This document shows positions 52,665-62,081 of a stretch of 64,000 bases of DNA, piece after piece. The stretch is from an uncultured bacterium (GTDB lineage Bacteria > Verrucomicrobiota > Lentisphaeria > Victivallales > UBA1829). Position 1 is the first letter of the stretch, and every line of letters begins with the position of its first letter. The notes under the pieces were generated by a model. The model did no database searches. It saw only the letters and a list, made by a program, of their open reading frames with translations, and was not told where the DNA came from. Location: contig URKJ01000010.1 of assembly GCA_900548385.1 (NCBI GenBank), positions 49,634 to 113,633 of the forward strand. The letters run 5' to 3'. A program made the position numbers and the translations under genes.

Positions 52665-54176
52665 ATGGAACTTTATCAGGCTTTGACTGTGCTGGCTGTT
52701 TTGATTCTGGCGAGTGCATGTGCAAGCAAACTTTCTTCGTGGATCAACATGCCGGTGCTGGTGGTGTTTCTTGCCGTCGGTATGCTTGCCGGCGAGGAGG
52801 GAATCGGGCATATTCCGTTTGACAATCCGAATTATGCCAACGTGATCGGCAGTACGGCGATGGCGTTTATTCTGTTTTCCGGCGGATTCGATACCAAATG
52901 GTCTTCGGTAAAAAGCGTGGTCGGGCTCGGCGGGCTTCTGTCGAGTGTCGGCGTGTTGCTGACGGCGCTGTTTCTCGGTCTGTTTACATACTTTTTCCTG
53001 CGCTGGCAGCTGCCGGAACAGAATCTTCCGTTCTCGTGGTGCCTGCTTCTCGGCGCGGTGATCTCGTCCACCGACGCAGCTGCGGTGTTTTCCGTTCTGC
53101 GTTCCAAGAGCGTGAGCCTGAAAGGCAGACTTCAACCGCTGCTTGAGTTTGAATCCGGAAGCAACGATCCGATGGCGGCGTTCCTTACAATCTTTCTGAT
53201 TCCGATCGCTTTGGCGGATATGCAGAACCCCGGAGCTCAGCCCGATTATTGGGTGTATCTCAAAATTATTCCGAATTTTCTGACGAAAATGACTCTTGGA
53301 GTCGTGCTCGGCATCATGTGGGGCAAACTCGCAATCTGGCTGTTCAATAAAATTGATCTGGAATACGACGGTCTGTATTATGTGCTCGGCATTGCAATGG
53401 TGTTTCTGTCGTTCGGCGGTACGGAACTGCTTTACGGCAACGGCTTTATGGCGGTTTATGTGACCGGCATGGTGATGGGAAACGGCAAATTCATCTATCA
53501 CAACGGACTCGGCCGTTTCCACGACGGCACGGCGTGGCTGATGCAGGTGGTGCTGTTCACGATGCTTGGACTGCTTGCGACGCCGAGTCTGGTCTGGGAG
53601 GCGCGGTACATCGGTCTTGCGATCGCCGCGTTTCTGATGATCGTCGCGCGTCCTCTTGCCGTCTTCCTCTGCATGATGGGCAGTCGGTTCAGCTATAACG
53701 AACGGATCCTGGTTTCGTGGGTCGGGCTTCGCGGCGGAGCGCCGGTCATGCTTGCAACGTTCCCGTGGGTGGCGGGGCTTTCGCATCACTCAATGATGTT
53801 CCACATCGTCTTCTTCATTGTCCTGACGTCGGTGATTCTTCAGGGAATGACGATCATGCCTGCCGCCTGCAAGCTGAAAGTGAACCGTCCGCTGAAAATC
53901 CATCCGCGCGTGCCGCTGGAGTTTGAGAATACCGGCAATATGAACGGCGATATGAGGGAATATGAGATCATGCCGGGGGCTTCGTTCGTCGGGAAAACTC
54001 TTGCGACGCTCGGACTTCCGTCGGGGGCTCTGGTTCTGCTGATCCGTCGCGGAGGCGAATATGTGGTTCCGCACGGAAGCACGGAGTTGCTGATCGGCGA
54101 TTCGCTGATGATTCTCGGTTCGCCGGAGGTGCTGGAGGAAACCGGACGGTTCCTTGGCGTGCCGACGGAAGAATAA
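52665..54176 (+). CDS. K+/H+ antiporter (NhaP2/CvrA-like) with RCK_C domain
   Basis: A 503-aa cation:proton antiporter of the CPA1 branch. About twelve hydrophobic segments are seen, with the ion-binding helix around GAVISSTDAAAVFSVLR and ESGSNDPMAAFLTIF (the ND pair), then VLVSWVGLRGGAPVMLA. The C-terminal cytosolic part (about residues 425-503) resembles a TrkA-C/RCK_C regulatory domain (PGASFVGKTLATLGLPSGALVL). It is probably a potassium- or sodium-proton exchanger for pH or volume control. ATG 52665 has AAGAGG upstream. An adjacent mechanosensitive channel gene fits a shared osmotic role. Confidence 0.88.
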   Translation: MELYQALTVLAVLILASACASKLSSWINMPVLVVFLAVGMLAGEEGIGHIPFDNPNYANVIGSTAMAFILFSGGFDTKWSSVKSVVGLGGLLSSVGVLLTALFLGLFTYFFLRWQLPEQNLPFSWCLLLGAVISSTDAAAVFSVLRSKSVSLKGRLQPLLEFESGSNDPMAAFLTIFLIPIALADMQNPGAQPDYWVYLKIIPNFLTKMTLGVVLGIMWGKLAIWLFNKIDLEYDGLYYVLGIAMVFLSFGGTELLYGNGFMAVYVTGMVMGNGKFIYHNGLGRFHDGTAWLMQVVLFTMLGLLATPSLVWEARYIGLAIAAFLMIVARPLAVFLCMMGSRFSYNERILVSWVGLRGGAPVMLATFPWVAGLSHHSMMFHIVFFIVLTSVILQGMTIMPAACKLKVNRPLKIHPRVPLEFENTGNMNGDMREYEIMPGASFVGKTLATLGLPSGALVLLIRRGGEYVVPHGSTELLIGDSLMILGSPEVLEETGRFLGVPTEE

Positions 54177-54235
54177 CAGTGAGACGCAGTTTCGGCTGTG
54201 TTTGACCATAAACAACAAAAACAAGGAGAAGAAAA

Positions 54236-55726
54236 ATGGAAGATTTTTTCAGGGATGTCTGGAAAATGATCGTTGAGAGCAATGTTCTCAATCTCGTGTG
54301 GGCGATCCTCGTTCTGTTGATCGGGTGGATCGTGGCGGTAATCGTGTCCGGTCAGGCGGCATTGCTGGTAACCCGGCTCGGATTCGACAAGAAAATCAAC
54401 CGCTGTCTTCCGCAGGGCAGTGAACTGGCGGAAGCGTCCGCGTCCAAATTCATCGGGCGGTTCGTTTATTATCTGATTCTTCTATTGGCGATTCTGGGCT
54501 GTCTGACGGCTCTGAAACTGACTCAGGCCGCCGAACCGATCAAGGATTTTGTCGGCTCGCTGACCGCTTATGCGGCAAAGATCATCGGCGCGGTCGCGTT
54601 GGCGTTTATCGCCTGGGTCGTGGCGACGGTGCTTCGTTACGGAGCCAATACGCTGATGAAGATGCTCCGGTTTGACGAGCGTTTTGCCAAGTATGTGGAC
54701 GGCAAGAATGGAGAGACTTCTCTCAGTGAAACGGTTTCCGCCATTCTTTACTGGGTGGTTCTGCTGTTTTTCCTGCCATCGATTCTCAATGTGCTTGAGA
54801 TCAAAGGCATTACCGAGCCGATCCAGCAGATGTTTACGCGGATTCTCGGTTATATCCCGAATCTGATTGCGGCGGCGGCAATCCTGTTTGTCGGCTTGAT
54901 CGCGGCAAAAATCGTCCGCAAGGCGGTTACGGGGCTGATCATGATTTCCGGTATTGACGCTCTCGGAGAAAAAGCCGGAGTATCCAAGCTGTTCGGCGAC
55001 AAGGGACTCTCCTCCATGATCGGCATTGTGGCTTATGTCCTTGTGGCGATTCCTGTGGTGATCTCCTCGCTGACCGCGCTGAAAATCGACTCGCTTTCCA
55101 ATTCGGTGGCGGGGTTCTTTGACAAGCTGCTCAATGCGACGGGTGATATTCTCGGCGCGGCTCTGCTGATCTTTGTCGCGTTCCTTGCCGGAAGTTTTGT
55201 TTCCGGACTTGTGACGCAGATATTCGAGAACTTCGGATTCAATCAGCTGCTTGCAAAACTCGGTTTCACTTCCAAAGAGGAAAAGGATTCCAGCCTTCCG
55301 TCCGTTGTGGTCGGAAAACTGACGTTCCTGACGATCATTTTCATGGCGGCGGTCGCGGCTTCCGATATTCTTAATTTCACGGAACTCTCCCGGCTTCTGC
55401 GGACGTTCATGGAATTCGGCGGCAATATCATCGTCGGCGTGATCGTTCTGCTGATCGGCATCTGGGTGGCGAATTTTGCGGCTTCCGCGATCCGCGGCAA
55501 ATGCAATGACGTGGTCGTGATGGTGGTTCGTATTGCGGTTCTGATCTTCACCGGCGCGATTGCGATTCACAATATGAATATCGGCGGACCGATCGTTCAG
55601 ACGGCGTTTACGCTGCTGCTCGGTGCGGTCTGCGTGGCGATTGCGCTTGCTTTCGGGCTCGGCGGACGGGATTTCGCCGCGAGAAAACTTGACGAGTGGA
55701 CCCGCAAAACCGATAAGAAAGACTGA
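54236..55726 (+). CDS. MscS-related channel with repeated TM helices
   Basis: A 496-aa membrane protein composed of repeated units of the conserved TM-helix (PF05552-like) type found in some mechanosensitive channel family proteins. Similar segments recur: AAKIIGAVALAFIAWVVATV, PNLIAAAAILFVGLIAAKIV, GDILGAALLIFVAFLAGSFV and GNIIVGVIVLLIGIWVANFA. The beta domain of MscS is not evident. AAGGAGAAG precedes the start, 59 bases after the antiporter. It probably responds to membrane tension or helps cope with osmotic shock. Confidence 0.8.
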   Translation: MEDFFRDVWKMIVESNVLNLVWAILVLLIGWIVAVIVSGQAALLVTRLGFDKKINRCLPQGSELAEASASKFIGRFVYYLILLLAILGCLTALKLTQAAEPIKDFVGSLTAYAAKIIGAVALAFIAWVVATVLRYGANTLMKMLRFDERFAKYVDGKNGETSLSETVSAILYWVVLLFFLPSILNVLEIKGITEPIQQMFTRILGYIPNLIAAAAILFVGLIAAKIVRKAVTGLIMISGIDALGEKAGVSKLFGDKGLSSMIGIVAYVLVAIPVVISSLTALKIDSLSNSVAGFFDKLLNATGDILGAALLIFVAFLAGSFVSGLVTQIFENFGFNQLLAKLGFTSKEEKDSSLPSVVVGKLTFLTIIFMAAVAASDILNFTELSRLLRTFMEFGGNIIVGVIVLLIGIWVANFAASAIRGKCNDVVVMVVRIAVLIFTGAIAIHNMNIGGPIVQTAFTLLLGAVCVAIALAFGLGGRDFAARKLDEWTRKTDKKD

Positions 55727-55746
55727 ACCGTTTAACAGGAGTCCAG

Positions 55747-55787
55747 GAATCCGCTTTTCCTTCCGGAGAGCGGATTCTTTCTTTTTT
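55747..55787 (+). terminator. Intrinsic terminator after the channel gene
   Basis: A 9-bp stem (55747-55755 with 55769-55777) is followed by a T-rich tail (TTTCTTTTTT). It stands between the channel gene and the next DMT gene on the same strand. Confidence 0.75.
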
Positions 55788-55794
55788 CCAGATC

Positions 55795-56691
55795 ATGCCG
55801 ACTTTTTCCATTCCGCAATGGTTTCTGCCGATTATCGGGTCCGCGCTCGGACTCGGTTTTTACGATGTCTGCAAGAAACATGCCGTCCGCGGCAATTCCG
55901 TGATGCCGGTGCTGTTTTTTGCCACGCTGACCGGATCGCTGACGTTTGTCGCAGGGATCCTGCTGTTCGGCGATTTCCGTTCCGCGATCAGCTGTTCGCT
56001 GCGCGTATGGTGTCTGTTGCTGTTGAAATCCCTGCTTGTGGGTGCCAGCTGGACGTGCGTGTATTACGCGATGCGCGATCTGCCGATCTCGCTTGCGGCG
56101 CCGATCCGCGCGAGTTCTCCGCTGTGGACCTTTCTAGGCGGTCTGATCCTGTTTCAGGAGATCCCGGATTTCCGGCAGGCGTTCGGAATGATTCTGATTT
56201 TCGGCGGCTATTATTTTTTCTCGGTTCTCGGCAGAATGGAAGGTTTTTCGTTCCGTCGTTCGCGGAGCATTCACCTGATCCTGCTGGGAACGCTGCTTGG
56301 CGCGGCGTCGGCGCTTTACGATAAATATCTTCTCAACACGGTCCGTATTCCGCGCGATACGGTTCAGCTGTGGTTTTCGATCGACCTTGTATTCATTCTC
56401 GGTGCAGCGTATCTGATCCGCCGTTTTGCATTGAAAAGCGTTTACCGTTTTGAATGGCGGTGGACGATTCCCGCGACGGGCATTCTTCTGATCCTTGCGG
56501 ATTTCCTTTATTTTTATGCGGTCAGCATACCGGATATTCATATTTCGATTCTCTCGCTGGTCCGCCGGTGCAACTGTGTGGTTGCATTCGGTTTCGGGTG
56601 CTGGCTGTTTCATGACGCCAACGTCAAACGCAAGGCGGTCGCTCTTCTGTTCATTCTTCTCGGCGTCGCCGTGCTGGGGTTGATGAAATAA
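55795..56691 (+). CDS. DMT/EamA-family transporter
   Basis: A 298-aa integral membrane protein with ten hydrophobic helices in two EamA-type halves (for example LPISLAAPIRASSPLWTFLGGL in the first half and GILLILADFLYFYAVS in the second). The start at 55795 has no clear ribosome binding site and lies only 8 bases after the terminator's T-run, so expression may be weak or start from an unseen promoter. The substrate is unknown. Confidence 0.78.
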   Translation: MPTFSIPQWFLPIIGSALGLGFYDVCKKHAVRGNSVMPVLFFATLTGSLTFVAGILLFGDFRSAISCSLRVWCLLLLKSLLVGASWTCVYYAMRDLPISLAAPIRASSPLWTFLGGLILFQEIPDFRQAFGMILIFGGYYFFSVLGRMEGFSFRRSRSIHLILLGTLLGAASALYDKYLLNTVRIPRDTVQLWFSIDLVFILGAAYLIRRFALKSVYRFEWRWTIPATGILLILADFLYFYAVSIPDIHISILSLVRRCNCVVAFGFGCWLFHDANVKRKAVALLFILLGVAVLGLMK

Positions 56692-56710
56692 ACGCTGTTT
56701 TCCGGAATCG

Positions 56711-56771
56711 GTTGATAAAAATAAATAATTATACTTTTAATTACAGTTTCAGTTGATAATATTATACTTTT
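56711..56771 (+). repeat. Direct repeats upstream of the GntR gene
   Basis: GTTGATA occurs at 56711-56717 and 56752-56758, and TTATACTTTT at 56729-56738 and 56762-56771, in an AT-rich region just before the promoter of the regulator gene. Candidate operator sequences. Confidence 0.4.
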
Positions 56772-56785
56772 TCTGTTTTCCCCTC

Positions 56786-56814
56786 TTGACATTCCATGAA
56801 AAATGTTTTATAAT
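56786..56814 (+). promoter_or_regulatory. Consensus sigma-70 promoter of the GntR unit
   Basis: A perfect TTGACA (56786-56791), 17-bp spacing and a perfect TATAAT (56809-56814). The best promoter in the window. Confidence 0.85.
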
Positions 56815-56845
56815 TACAACAGAAGAAAAACAGGAAAAATAGAAT

Positions 56846-57922
56846 ATGAAGACTTTGGAACTGATTGCAGCGATACGGAAAAGGATTGCCGGAGGCTATG
56901 CGGGAGCGGATGGACGGCTGCCCAACATCGGTGAGATAGCCAAAGATTTTTCAGTGTCTCCGATGACCGCGCAGAAAGCCGTCCGGGCTCTGGTGGAGGC
57001 CGGTGTGCTGACCAGCACCAGACGGAAAGGGGTCTTTTTGAAACAACCTGCGTCTTCCGGAATGGCGCGCGTCGGCATTGTTTCCATGTATTACACAAAT
57101 TGCACGTCTGCCGCCGCTTATCTTTCGGCATTTTCTTCCTATCTGATTTCCGGGGTGGAGATTCTGAAATCCGCCGGGATCCGGATTGTCCGTCTTGACC
57201 GTGACGATTTGAAAGGAAAACCGGAACAGGTGAAACAGATATTGGAGGAATTGGACTCCATGATCATCACATACGGCTGTCTGGATAACGATACTCTCCC
57301 GTATCTTCTGAGTTGGAGAAAACCGGTTGTGGTGATTCAGCACGAGGAGTTCTGCGCGTTTCCGTTTCATCAGGTTATCCCGGATCTGGAGTCGGGATTT
57401 GCGCGTTTGGCGCTTTTTTTCGCGGAGCGGAAGATCAGCCGGCTTCTTGTCGCCACCAACCGGGAACCGATTCATCTTGCCCGTGTCAGAATTCTGAAAC
57501 AGGTTCTGAGCGGGTTTTATGCGATGCGGGATTGCCGTATTGAAACGCTGGAGGTTCCGTCCTGTCCATCCGACCTCGGCAGAATCGCGGGGCAACGGCT
57601 CGGCGAATTGATCCTGAAAACAAGGGTTCCGTATGATGTGATCGTGACGCCCAGCGACTTCATCGCATTCGGGGTGATTGACACCATGATCAAGAGCGGG
57701 AAACAGTTCGGCGTGGATTACCGGCTGGTCAGTTACGATAATCTGGAAGCGGATTCCTATTTGCCGTTAAACGAGCCGGTTCTGACTTGTGTCGGCAAGC
57801 ATCCCGACCGGATCAGCGCGGCAGCCGCAAATTTGATTCTGTCGTTGAAACAGTTGGGGGCGGAGAACCGTTTTCTGTGCAAAGTGCCATGTGATCTTAC
57901 AATTCGTCAAACAATGACATGA
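56846..57922 (+). CDS. GntR-type regulator with LacI-like sugar-binding domain
   Basis: A 358-aa regulator. Residues 1-70 form a winged helix of the GntR type (LPNIGEIAKDFSVSPMTAQKAV, ending RRKGVFL). The remaining part is a periplasmic-binding-protein-like sensor as in LacI/PurR, with the segment VPYDVIVTPSDFIAFGVIDTM. This combination, typical of AraR-like sugar regulators, is frequent in Lentisphaerae next to glycosidase and pseudopilin genes. It likely controls the two genes downstream and perhaps itself. It overlaps by its stop an in-frame extension of the next gene, but the accepted start of that gene is 14 bases further. Confidence 0.88.
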   Translation: MKTLELIAAIRKRIAGGYAGADGRLPNIGEIAKDFSVSPMTAQKAVRALVEAGVLTSTRRKGVFLKQPASSGMARVGIVSMYYTNCTSAAAYLSAFSSYLISGVEILKSAGIRIVRLDRDDLKGKPEQVKQILEELDSMIITYGCLDNDTLPYLLSWRKPVVVIQHEEFCAFPFHQVIPDLESGFARLALFFAERKISRLLVATNREPIHLARVRILKQVLSGFYAMRDCRIETLEVPSCPSDLGRIAGQRLGELILKTRVPYDVIVTPSDFIAFGVIDTMIKSGKQFGVDYRLVSYDNLEADSYLPLNEPVLTCVGKHPDRISAAAANLILSLKQLGAENRFLCKVPCDLTIRQTMT

Positions 57923-57936
57923 AAAGGAGAAAAAAA

Positions 57937-58644
57937 ATGAGAAACAGGTTTACTTTGGTAGAACTCTTAATCGTTGTTTCTGTGATTGCAATTTTATGCT
58001 CTCTTTTACTTCCGGCACTTGGAAAATCCAGAGAGAAAGCGTATTCGGCAAAATGTTCCGGAAATCTGCGCCAGATCGGGATCGCCTTTGTTCAGTATAC
58101 GGCGGATACGGAGTATGCCCCGGCGGCAAGCGAGGACGAAACGGGAAATTTCACCAATAACTGGAAAGTATGGGGAGCGCCTGCGCATGTGTTCGGAAAA
58201 CAGTATCTCCGGATGAAAAAAGAGATGGACTGGCGCGGTACGATTCTGGACTGTCCCGCATTGAAAGATGAGGACAGTATGAATTTCGCCGCCGATTATG
58301 CAGGAACAAAACGTATCCGCAACCGTTACAGTTACGGGTATAATCTGAACTGCGCGGGCAGCGGTTTTTTCCGCAAAGTCCGCCGTCCATCGCGCTATCT
58401 GCTGTTTATTGATGCCTGTAAAGATCGCGCTCCTCTGCTGGATAAGTACTGGACGTCTCCGTACAGCCGGAATGCGGTTGGAGAACCCGATCTGGGCAGT
58501 GCCGCCGGAAATTATCTTCAGCCGCGTCACAGCCGGCAATGTAACGCGGCCGCGCTCGGCGGAAATGTCGTCACGTTCCGTTTCGCCGATCCGCTGGCAT
58601 TTGGAAAAGAGGGAAAAGCCGCGTATTCCCTTCACGATAATTAA
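57937..58644 (+). CDS. Prepilin-type N-terminal cleavage/methylation domain protein
   Basis: A 235-aa protein beginning NRFTLVELLIVVSVIAILC, the type IV pilin-like methylated segment, followed by LLPALGKSREKAYSAKC and a cysteine-containing globular part. The ending has RHSRQCNAAALGGNVVTFR, the H-x(n)-G pattern seen in the large pseudopilin-like families of Planctomycetes and Lentisphaerae. The residue before the cleaved Phe is Arg, not the Gly normally required by prepilin peptidase. AAGGAG is 7 bases before ATG 57937. Role unknown; it may be displayed at the cell surface or be part of a secretion apparatus. Confidence 0.85.
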   Translation: MRNRFTLVELLIVVSVIAILCSLLLPALGKSREKAYSAKCSGNLRQIGIAFVQYTADTEYAPAASEDETGNFTNNWKVWGAPAHVFGKQYLRMKKEMDWRGTILDCPALKDEDSMNFAADYAGTKRIRNRYSYGYNLNCAGSGFFRKVRRPSRYLLFIDACKDRAPLLDKYWTSPYSRNAVGEPDLGSAAGNYLQPRHSRQCNAAALGGNVVTFRFADPLAFGKEGKAAYSLHDN

Positions 58645-58669
58645 ATCGCAACTGACCAGGAGAAATGTT

Positions 58670-61600
58670 ATGTTGTTCTTAAATTCTGTTTTCAAGAAGG
58701 GGGGTTCGTTCCTGTTTGCGTTCACTGTTCCTGTTCTGTATGCCGCGCCATCGGAGTTTTTCCAGACTTCCGGGGAAGAGCATCTTTGGACGGTGAAGCA
58801 TGGACGCAACCTGCGCACCGTGTTCCGCAGCAATATACCGGGGCCGCAGGGGAAGAACTGTACCGTGTTCCAGGTCGGTTACAGGGATCCGTCGATTCGC
58901 GATCCCGACGCCCGCTGGTTCTCCATTACCAAACCGCTCTGCATTTCCCGTTCGGATGTGGAGGGTATTGCGTTTGAAATGTGCTCCACCCGACGGAACG
59001 GATGGTCGCTTTCGTTTGCACTGGAAGAGGAGGACGGCACCGTGTTCCGGGTTCCGGGGCGTCCGCCGGAGACGGCTCCGCCGGAATTTACCGGGTATCG
59101 TTTCCGTTTCAAGGACATGGTCTGCCGGAATGACAGGACACGCAAACTGGATCCGACGAAAATCCGGGCGTTCCGTCTGGATGGCGGAGCTCCGGTCGGC
59201 AGCCTCTATTTCCGTAATTTTGAGCTGATCGTAAAGGAGACCGCTGCGGTGAAACCGTTCGTCCGGGTAAGAATGGCGAATTGTGACAACCGTTCCAATA
59301 CTTTATGGTGCGGGCAGGGCGCGGAACTCGTGCTTGAGTTTGCGGACTTTCCGAAAGGCGCGGATGCGGTCCGCTGTGTCATTAACGATTATTACGGAAC
59401 TGTGGTCCGGGAAACGGAGTTCCCGTTGACAGAGAAGAAACGGGTGTGGAAACCGGGCGTTCTTCCCGGAGGGTATTACGAACTGCGCGCTTATCCGTCT
59501 GCCGGCGGAAAAACGATGGATCGGAAAAGCTGTATCCGGACAGGCGGAACGCAACTGCCGGGGCTGTTCACATTTGCCGTTTCTCCGGAAAAACGCGGGG
59601 ATATTGCCGCCGATATGAAAAAGCGGGGGCTGGATTCCTTTTTCGGCATACAGAATCCGCGTACGCAGTACGGAACAGCGCTTTCCTGCGGTGCGCCGTG
59701 GGAGATCAACATGCCGCGCTGGAGCTGGCATGAACCGAAGCCGGAGCCGATGAATGGCGGGAAGGAACCCGTATGGCTGAAAAAGGAGCTTGCAAAAGGA
59801 AAAGCGCCGGATTATCTTTATTCGGTCTGTTCCTTTGTTCATCATGCATCGCAGGTTCCCGGCTGGGCGAAAGTACCGCGGACGGAACGCAACAAGCTTG
59901 GCGCCCGCAATTTCAATGAATTTGTCCGTTATGTCCGCAACAGTGTGAAGCTTCATGCATACCGTTATTCCCATCAGCCGGTCCGGCCTTACGAACTGAC
60001 CTGGGAACCGGACCTTTCCGGATGGGAACCGGCGGCGGACCGTGCGGAGAACAAGGTTCTGAATTCCGCGCTCTGGACGGCGGCTGATACGGTCGATTTC
60101 TACCGGAAACTGGCTCCGGTAATCCGTTCCACCGATCCGCGGGCGCAGATACTGGGACCGAAGGCAACGTTGAACCTTGAGTATCTGGAAGAGACGCTGC
60201 GACTCGGTCTCGGCAGTTATATTGATGCGGTATCCATGCACTTTTATTCGACTCCGGTTCCGGAAGAAGGAAATCTGCCGCGCCATATTGCCCGTATTCG
60301 GGAATTATGCCGGAAATATACCGGAAAGGTTCTGGAGATTTATAACACAGAGGGCGGGTATCATTCCCGGATCAACGGCGTTGACGATCTGAAAAAGCAG
60401 GCGCGGAATCTGATCCGCTACGCGCTGATCATGCAGGGGGAAGGATTGAAAATGTACCTCATGTTCTATATTTTCGATTTTGGACTGAAGGATTACGGCA
60501 GGTGGGGACTCTATTTCAATCCGCAGAAACAGGCGAATTTCGGACCGGAAGAGATCATGCCGAAACCATCCGCCGCCGCATACGGGGTGACAACGTCGTT
60601 GCTGCGCGGAGCAAAGCCGCTGATGCATTTGCGCTGGACGGATACCGACGTCTGGGGATATGTGTTTATCCGGGATGGCAAGCCGGTGATCGCTCTCTGG
60701 ACCCCGTATCGTGTTCAGAGACTCCATTTCCCTGTTGGAAACCTGGACCGGGTGACGGTTGCGGATTTTATGGGGCGCCGCCGGGAGATACGGGCGGAAC
60801 GCGGAATAATCCGACTGGATATTTCTCCGGAACCCTGCTATCTGCTGGGAGCGGATGCCGGACTTTGGAACGGGATTTATGCAAACCGGACTCCGGATGG
60901 CGGGATCGTTCCGCTGGAACTTTACCTCGGAGAGAAGACCATGGTTTCAAATCCTGTTCCGGGAGCCGTTTGGAGCGCCAATTCCGTGACTGTGTCGGAG
61001 ACGGACGGGCATCTGGCTCTTGCCGTTCCGCCGGATGCCGCTCCGGGAATCGTTCCGCTGACCGCAACGGACAAGAGCGGGAAAAAGATCATTCTGTTTG
61101 CCCGGATCAATCATCCGCTTGTGCTTGGGAGTCCTTCCGTTTTCCGGAAACATAATCAAATGGTGATGCGCGTCCCGGTCCGCAATACCGCTGCGCTTCC
61201 GTTCCGGGCAGAGTTGAATGTACATTCCGCTGCCGGGATCCGGACACGGAAACTGGAGCTGGCGGAAAAGCATGAAGTCTCAGCGGAGATTCCGGTGCAG
61301 GAAATCACTGCGGCGTTTGATCCTTTGAAGCCGTTTCAGGGAACTTTGGAATTGAAAACGGCGGAACGGATTCTGAAACGGCCGTTCTCCTTTACCTTTC
61401 TTGCTGCGTATGAGGGGAAACGTCCCGGAGATTCCATTTTTACCGACGTCGTGGAGCTGAGCGGCAAAGGTGCGTCAGGAAAGACGGATCGGACGGTGGT
61501 CCGTTTCAGCCGGAATCGCCGGGGTTTGCGATTGCAAATCGAGTGCGGGGATGCTTCTTTTCATCAGATTCATTCCAATGACGCGATCTGGAGGCAGGAC

Positions 61601-62011
61601 AGTATTCAAGTCGCGTTTGATACGGATCCGGGCAATGTATTTGAATACGATGAGGCGACCGCCCGGACATCCAAGAAAGTGACATCGCTTGGATTTGCCC
61701 TTACGCCGGAGGGACCGCTGGCATGGAGGTATCTGACCTTTCAGGAGAACCGGTTGAGAACCGGAAACGTCTCCGCCGATATTCCGTTCACCGTCCGCCG
61801 GGAAGGAGAGCGGACGGTTTACGATATAACGATCCCGTGGAAGGAGATCGGAATGACGGAGCGCGAAGCATCCGCCGGGAAACAGCTGGGGATTGCTCTG
61901 CTCGTCAACGACAGCGACGGCAGAGGAACGCAACGGTGCTGTCTGCCGTTGTTCGGAGGAATTTACGATAACAGCGGATGGCGCAACTTCGGGATTCTGA
62001 CCTTGCAGTGA
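58670..62011 (+). CDS. Large secreted glycosidase, GH-A-like barrel with CBM9-like C-terminus
   Basis: A 1113-aa exported protein with a signal peptide (hydrophobic FLFAFTVPVLYAA, cleavage after YAA). A beta-rich N-terminal part comes first. A TIM barrel of clan GH-A follows, beginning about residue 300, with candidate catalytic glutamates in YELTWEPDLSGW and LEIYNTEGGYHSR. After it are beta-sandwich segments. The last 200 residues resemble a carbohydrate-binding domain of the CBM9 kind (NDAIWRQDSIQVAFDTDP, then YDITIPWKEIGM). It probably cuts a plant or mucin polysaccharide. The start uses AGGAG seven bases upstream. Exact family and substrate are not readable. Confidence 0.8.
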   Translation: MLFLNSVFKKGGSFLFAFTVPVLYAAPSEFFQTSGEEHLWTVKHGRNLRTVFRSNIPGPQGKNCTVFQVGYRDPSIRDPDARWFSITKPLCISRSDVEGIAFEMCSTRRNGWSLSFALEEEDGTVFRVPGRPPETAPPEFTGYRFRFKDMVCRNDRTRKLDPTKIRAFRLDGGAPVGSLYFRNFELIVKETAAVKPFVRVRMANCDNRSNTLWCGQGAELVLEFADFPKGADAVRCVINDYYGTVVRETEFPLTEKKRVWKPGVLPGGYYELRAYPSAGGKTMDRKSCIRTGGTQLPGLFTFAVSPEKRGDIAADMKKRGLDSFFGIQNPRTQYGTALSCGAPWEINMPRWSWHEPKPEPMNGGKEPVWLKKELAKGKAPDYLYSVCSFVHHASQVPGWAKVPRTERNKLGARNFNEFVRYVRNSVKLHAYRYSHQPVRPYELTWEPDLSGWEPAADRAENKVLNSALWTAADTVDFYRKLAPVIRSTDPRAQILGPKATLNLEYLEETLRLGLGSYIDAVSMHFYSTPVPEEGNLPRHIARIRELCRKYTGKVLEIYNTEGGYHSRINGVDDLKKQARNLIRYALIMQGEGLKMYLMFYIFDFGLKDYGRWGLYFNPQKQANFGPEEIMPKPSAAAYGVTTSLLRGAKPLMHLRWTDTDVWGYVFIRDGKPVIALWTPYRVQRLHFPVGNLDRVTVADFMGRRREIRAERGIIRLDISPEPCYLLGADAGLWNGIYANRTPDGGIVPLELYLGEKTMVSNPVPGAVWSANSVTVSETDGHLALAVPPDAAPGIVPLTATDKSGKKIILFARINHPLVLGSPSVFRKHNQMVMRVPVRNTAALPFRAELNVHSAAGIRTRKLELAEKHEVSAEIPVQEITAAFDPLKPFQGTLELKTAERILKRPFSFTFLAAYEGKRPGDSIFTDVVELSGKGASGKTDRTVVRFSRNRRGLRLQIECGDASFHQIHSNDAIWRQDSIQVAFDTDPGNVFEYDEATARTSKKVTSLGFALTPEGPLAWRYLTFQENRLRTGNVSADIPFTVRREGERTVYDITIPWKEIGMTEREASAGKQLGIALLVNDSDGRGTQRCCLPLFGGIYDNSGWRNFGILTLQ

Positions 62012-62017
62012 TACGGT

Positions 62018-62066
62018 AAATCAACGGTCCGCCGGAGAAAAGCTCTCTCCGGCGGACCGTTGATTT
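62018..62066. terminator. Strong terminator between the glycosidase and typA
   Basis: A perfect 21-bp stem (62018-62038 with 62046-62066) with a 7-nt loop is followed by T-rich sequence (GATTTTGTG) and has A-rich sequence on the other side. It separates two convergent genes. Confidence 0.85.
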
Positions 62067-62081
62067 TGTGAGTACGGACGG

